This document shows, in pieces, positions 61,631 to 64,000 of a DNA stretch of 64,000 nucleotides. The notes beneath the pieces were generated by a model. The model did no database searches. It saw nothing but the letters and a program-made list of their open reading frames with translations, and was not told the origin of the DNA. Source of the stretch: Pyrrhosoma nymphula (taxonomy: Eukaryota > Arthropoda > Insecta > Odonata > Coenagrionidae). Location of the stretch: positions 70,343,094-70,407,093 of the forward strand of contig OY754337.1 in the NCBI GenBank assembly GCA_963573305.1, in the 5' to 3' direction. Made by a program: the position numbers and the translations under genes. Numbering within the stretch: the first letter of the stretch is position 1; each line of letters begins with the position of its first letter.

Positions 61631-64000
61631 TGCGGAAGCCTCACGTTAGGTTATTCCTCTTAAACGCGAGAGAAATTGCGTACCTATGCTAAACACAAAG
61701 GAGAACGTTTTTCTAGTTTAATAGGTTTCCTCAGCAACGTCATGTTGTTTAAGTGGTAGTCTAAATAATATCTCTGATATCTCTTCCTCACATGACCTCC
61801 AGTTGATTCTCATCCCGGATTTATAGATTCATAACATTACGCATTATCAGTGAAGTCACTTATTTTTGTATAATAACCCATGATACCGGATTAATTTTTA
61901 TATTTACGTTGACAATTGTTCAATTTCTTGTACGTTCTAAATATATGGGCAAGTTTTGTTTGTCCATTTGTAGAGAATTATAATGGAATTGAAATGAATT
62001 ATGAACCATGCTTTTATTATTTCGGTAATTTTTAATAATTGAGTATGTAATAATTACTCTAATTATTACAATCAATTATTTGTTTTACATGTTTACTTTT
62101 TTAAAATCTCTCGGTCTGAAGATATCCGTCCAACCCTATTCAACTCTGTATTTATCATATATATTTTTCCGTTGTAATACATTTTTGTACTAATTCCATG
62201 GCCATCCGGTATTAATAAACCAACATAAGAGTTAGATGGGCTTGTTCTGGTAATCTGATCTCAGTAAAAATGATTGTTACCAAAATATATTCTCATATGA
62301 TAATATGATTCTTGAAGACTTCTTCTGGGCTTGCAAACCATTAGTCATAATTGGTAGGCGAAGGACTAGCGGAACATCGGCAAGTTCCAGTAGAATACAC
62401 TCGCAACCTCCGCTTGAATTCATTTATGTTTACGAATCATCTGTGATTGTTTAATATCTCATTTACTGAATATTTTTTTCGAAGCTCTGCCTTTGTGATT
62501 TTAATTAAGTTAATATTGTCCTGGCACTTTACCACTCATACTCTGTATTTATTTTCTTCCTTCCTTATTTGCATCGTAACGCTCAGAAATTAGCTTGAAA
62601 ATGAATTATGTGCTTTTAGGCGTTTTGAAAGCTTAAACATATAAACTTAAAACTGCCTTTAAATAAGTTTTTGGAATAGTTTATGGAATTAAAAGTTTTC
62701 GCTTGTGAAAGCGGGATGCATAATTAATATTCTGTCATTACCAAGATATATTTATTTTTGAAATTGCTTAAATTGTCGGCATGCCAAAATAAAACAATGC
62801 TGTAAATTGTTAGCTGGAAAGTTAATTAGAGGACTTTGGTTAACACATACATTTTGTATGCTGAACGGCTTTGATATCAAGCGTGGTGACCCTCAGGATA
62901 AATTTTCAAGCCCTTGTTCCCGTGGAATAGTTCCATTCACGCTATTGAATTCTTCTAATTTTACATTGGTGACTTCGCTATATTATTTTTGTTTAATGGA
63001 CCTGAGGAATACGGTCAACCTTCTCTGTTTCCTTCATAAACCCATCATTGACTTCCCATTAAAGTTGTTATGGGTGATATTCGTCTGAAATTCGTGGAAC
63101 AAGGAAACAATGTTACCACTGAAGTTTCAACTCATGAGCTAGCGTTCAACTTCGTTTGTAAATTATTCATGAGAATGCTCGTTTTGCAGCCCCTCTCCTG
63201 GTTTCCCGGTGAACCTATGGCTTTTGAGGGATTCTGAATCTATTGCATTTCAATCTATTCATTCTCTAGGTTTGAGTTCTTGAGAGAGCGGTTTGAGGGA
63301 GATTTTTTTATTTTGAGAACCGTATTAAAAGAGCTGAGATGTTGTTGATGGTTGATCATATTGGCATCCGGGACAGTTTCGCTTTCCGTGCGAAACTTTT
63401 CTTAATTTTTCTCCAAGTTCTGAATTTTTTTGATACTGTATTCAATGTACTATATATTTTAGTTTATCTTCTTGTCTCACTTTATCCTCTTATCGAAAAT
63501 AGAATTTCTTTTACAATGCTCTGTGCCCCGCGGTAAGAGGTATTTATCTAGTAGTTTTTTCTGAAATTCCTGCACTCAGTTGTATCTGTATTGCTTGGCA
63601 AGTCTTACCTTGTTACTACTAATGGAACTGTAATAAGTTTATACTTGTTATTTTCTGGTAACTCTATATTGTGTTCTATCTTTGTAAACAAGGAAACGAG
63701 ATATATATGACACTTGATATCTTAGGGTTCTTAAGTTCACAATGTAAAGTTCATGAAATATCTATGAATCAGTTCCGTGCACTGATCTTTTTAACGTGAA
63801 GTTAAAGGAAAGTTAAGTACCAAGGTTTTCCTCATTTTCTTGGACCAGTGAATAATTGATCATCTTTTTGTGATGGACACGGGGTTTTATAAAGCTAGAA
63901 TGATATAAAAATTATGCATAAGTTTAAATGCACAATTTGTTTACTGCTTGAAAATATGTTTAAATATATTGATGATTCTTTAAATTTTCTGTAATAATCA
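61631..64000. other. Non-coding AT-rich DNA
   Basis: No gene, RNA or clear repeat recognised to the end of the window. Confidence 0.45.

Larger units (their letters stand above)
49752..64000 (+). other. Inferred downstream intron of the furin-like gene
   Basis: The next furin exon should begin with a V(K/Q)W.(E/Q)QQ motif followed by the dibasic propeptide end. I see no acceptor followed by such a frame. Contents are SINEs, LINE tails, foldbacks, a purine-rich block and a pyrimidine-rich block, listed separately. Confidence 0.6.

Noticed and set aside
1..64000. CRISPR arrays, bacterial operons, LTR retrotransposon or viral coding regions
   Set aside because: None visible; no regularly spaced repeats, no gag/pol or viral domains.

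Overview
The window looks like a large gene-poor intron of an arthropod, probably insect, nuclear gene. It is AT-rich, with no long open frames, no bacterial-style operons, many degenerate retroelement remnants, and one short exon bounded by textbook spliceosomal sites. I cannot name the species from the sequence.

The only protein-coding feature I can support is a 105-bp phase-0 exon at 49647..49751 (+). It encodes 35 residues of the inhibitory propeptide of a furin-family proprotein convertase, closest by eye to the PCSK5/PCSK6 (PACE4) and insect furin-2 type. It begins with the IGSL...YY block and carries the internal KR|S propeptide site. No neighbouring furin exon is recognisable, so the rest is best read as two introns, more than 49.6 kb upstream and more than 14.2 kb downstream.

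The introns are filled with:
(1) decayed non-LTR retrotransposons: C-terminal ORF2 remnants at about 23.1 and 30.5-30.9 kb, and two tandem LINE 3' ends with an (ACAT)n array at 56.1-56.46 kb;
(2) tRNA-derived SINEs at about 34.1, 37.9, 50.9 and 58.65 kb;
(3) foldback elements at 0.28, 26.4, 33.5 and 54.1 kb, and an inverted pair at 58.5/59.2 kb;
(4) a two-unit 165-bp tandem repeat at 11.0 kb;
(5) about twenty strand-asymmetric blocks, mostly C+T-rich on the + strand, which generate long but spurious Pro/Ser/Leu-rich frames.

The most unusual signal is a recurring hairpin motif resembling the hammerhead ribozyme core (CUGAUGA, stem II, GAAA). It occurs as a single copy at 46.2 kb (minus strand) and as head-to-head inverted pairs at 0.28-0.53 kb and 33.5-33.7 kb. 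The 46.2 kb copy has an intact core, a plausible short stem III and a partial stem I, but one extra U before stem II. Penelope-like elements are known to carry hammerhead motifs, so these may be their footprints. A second oddity is a 51-bp segment at 59184..59234 that is an inverted copy of 58539..58589 and is flanked by a perfect 10-bp direct repeat.
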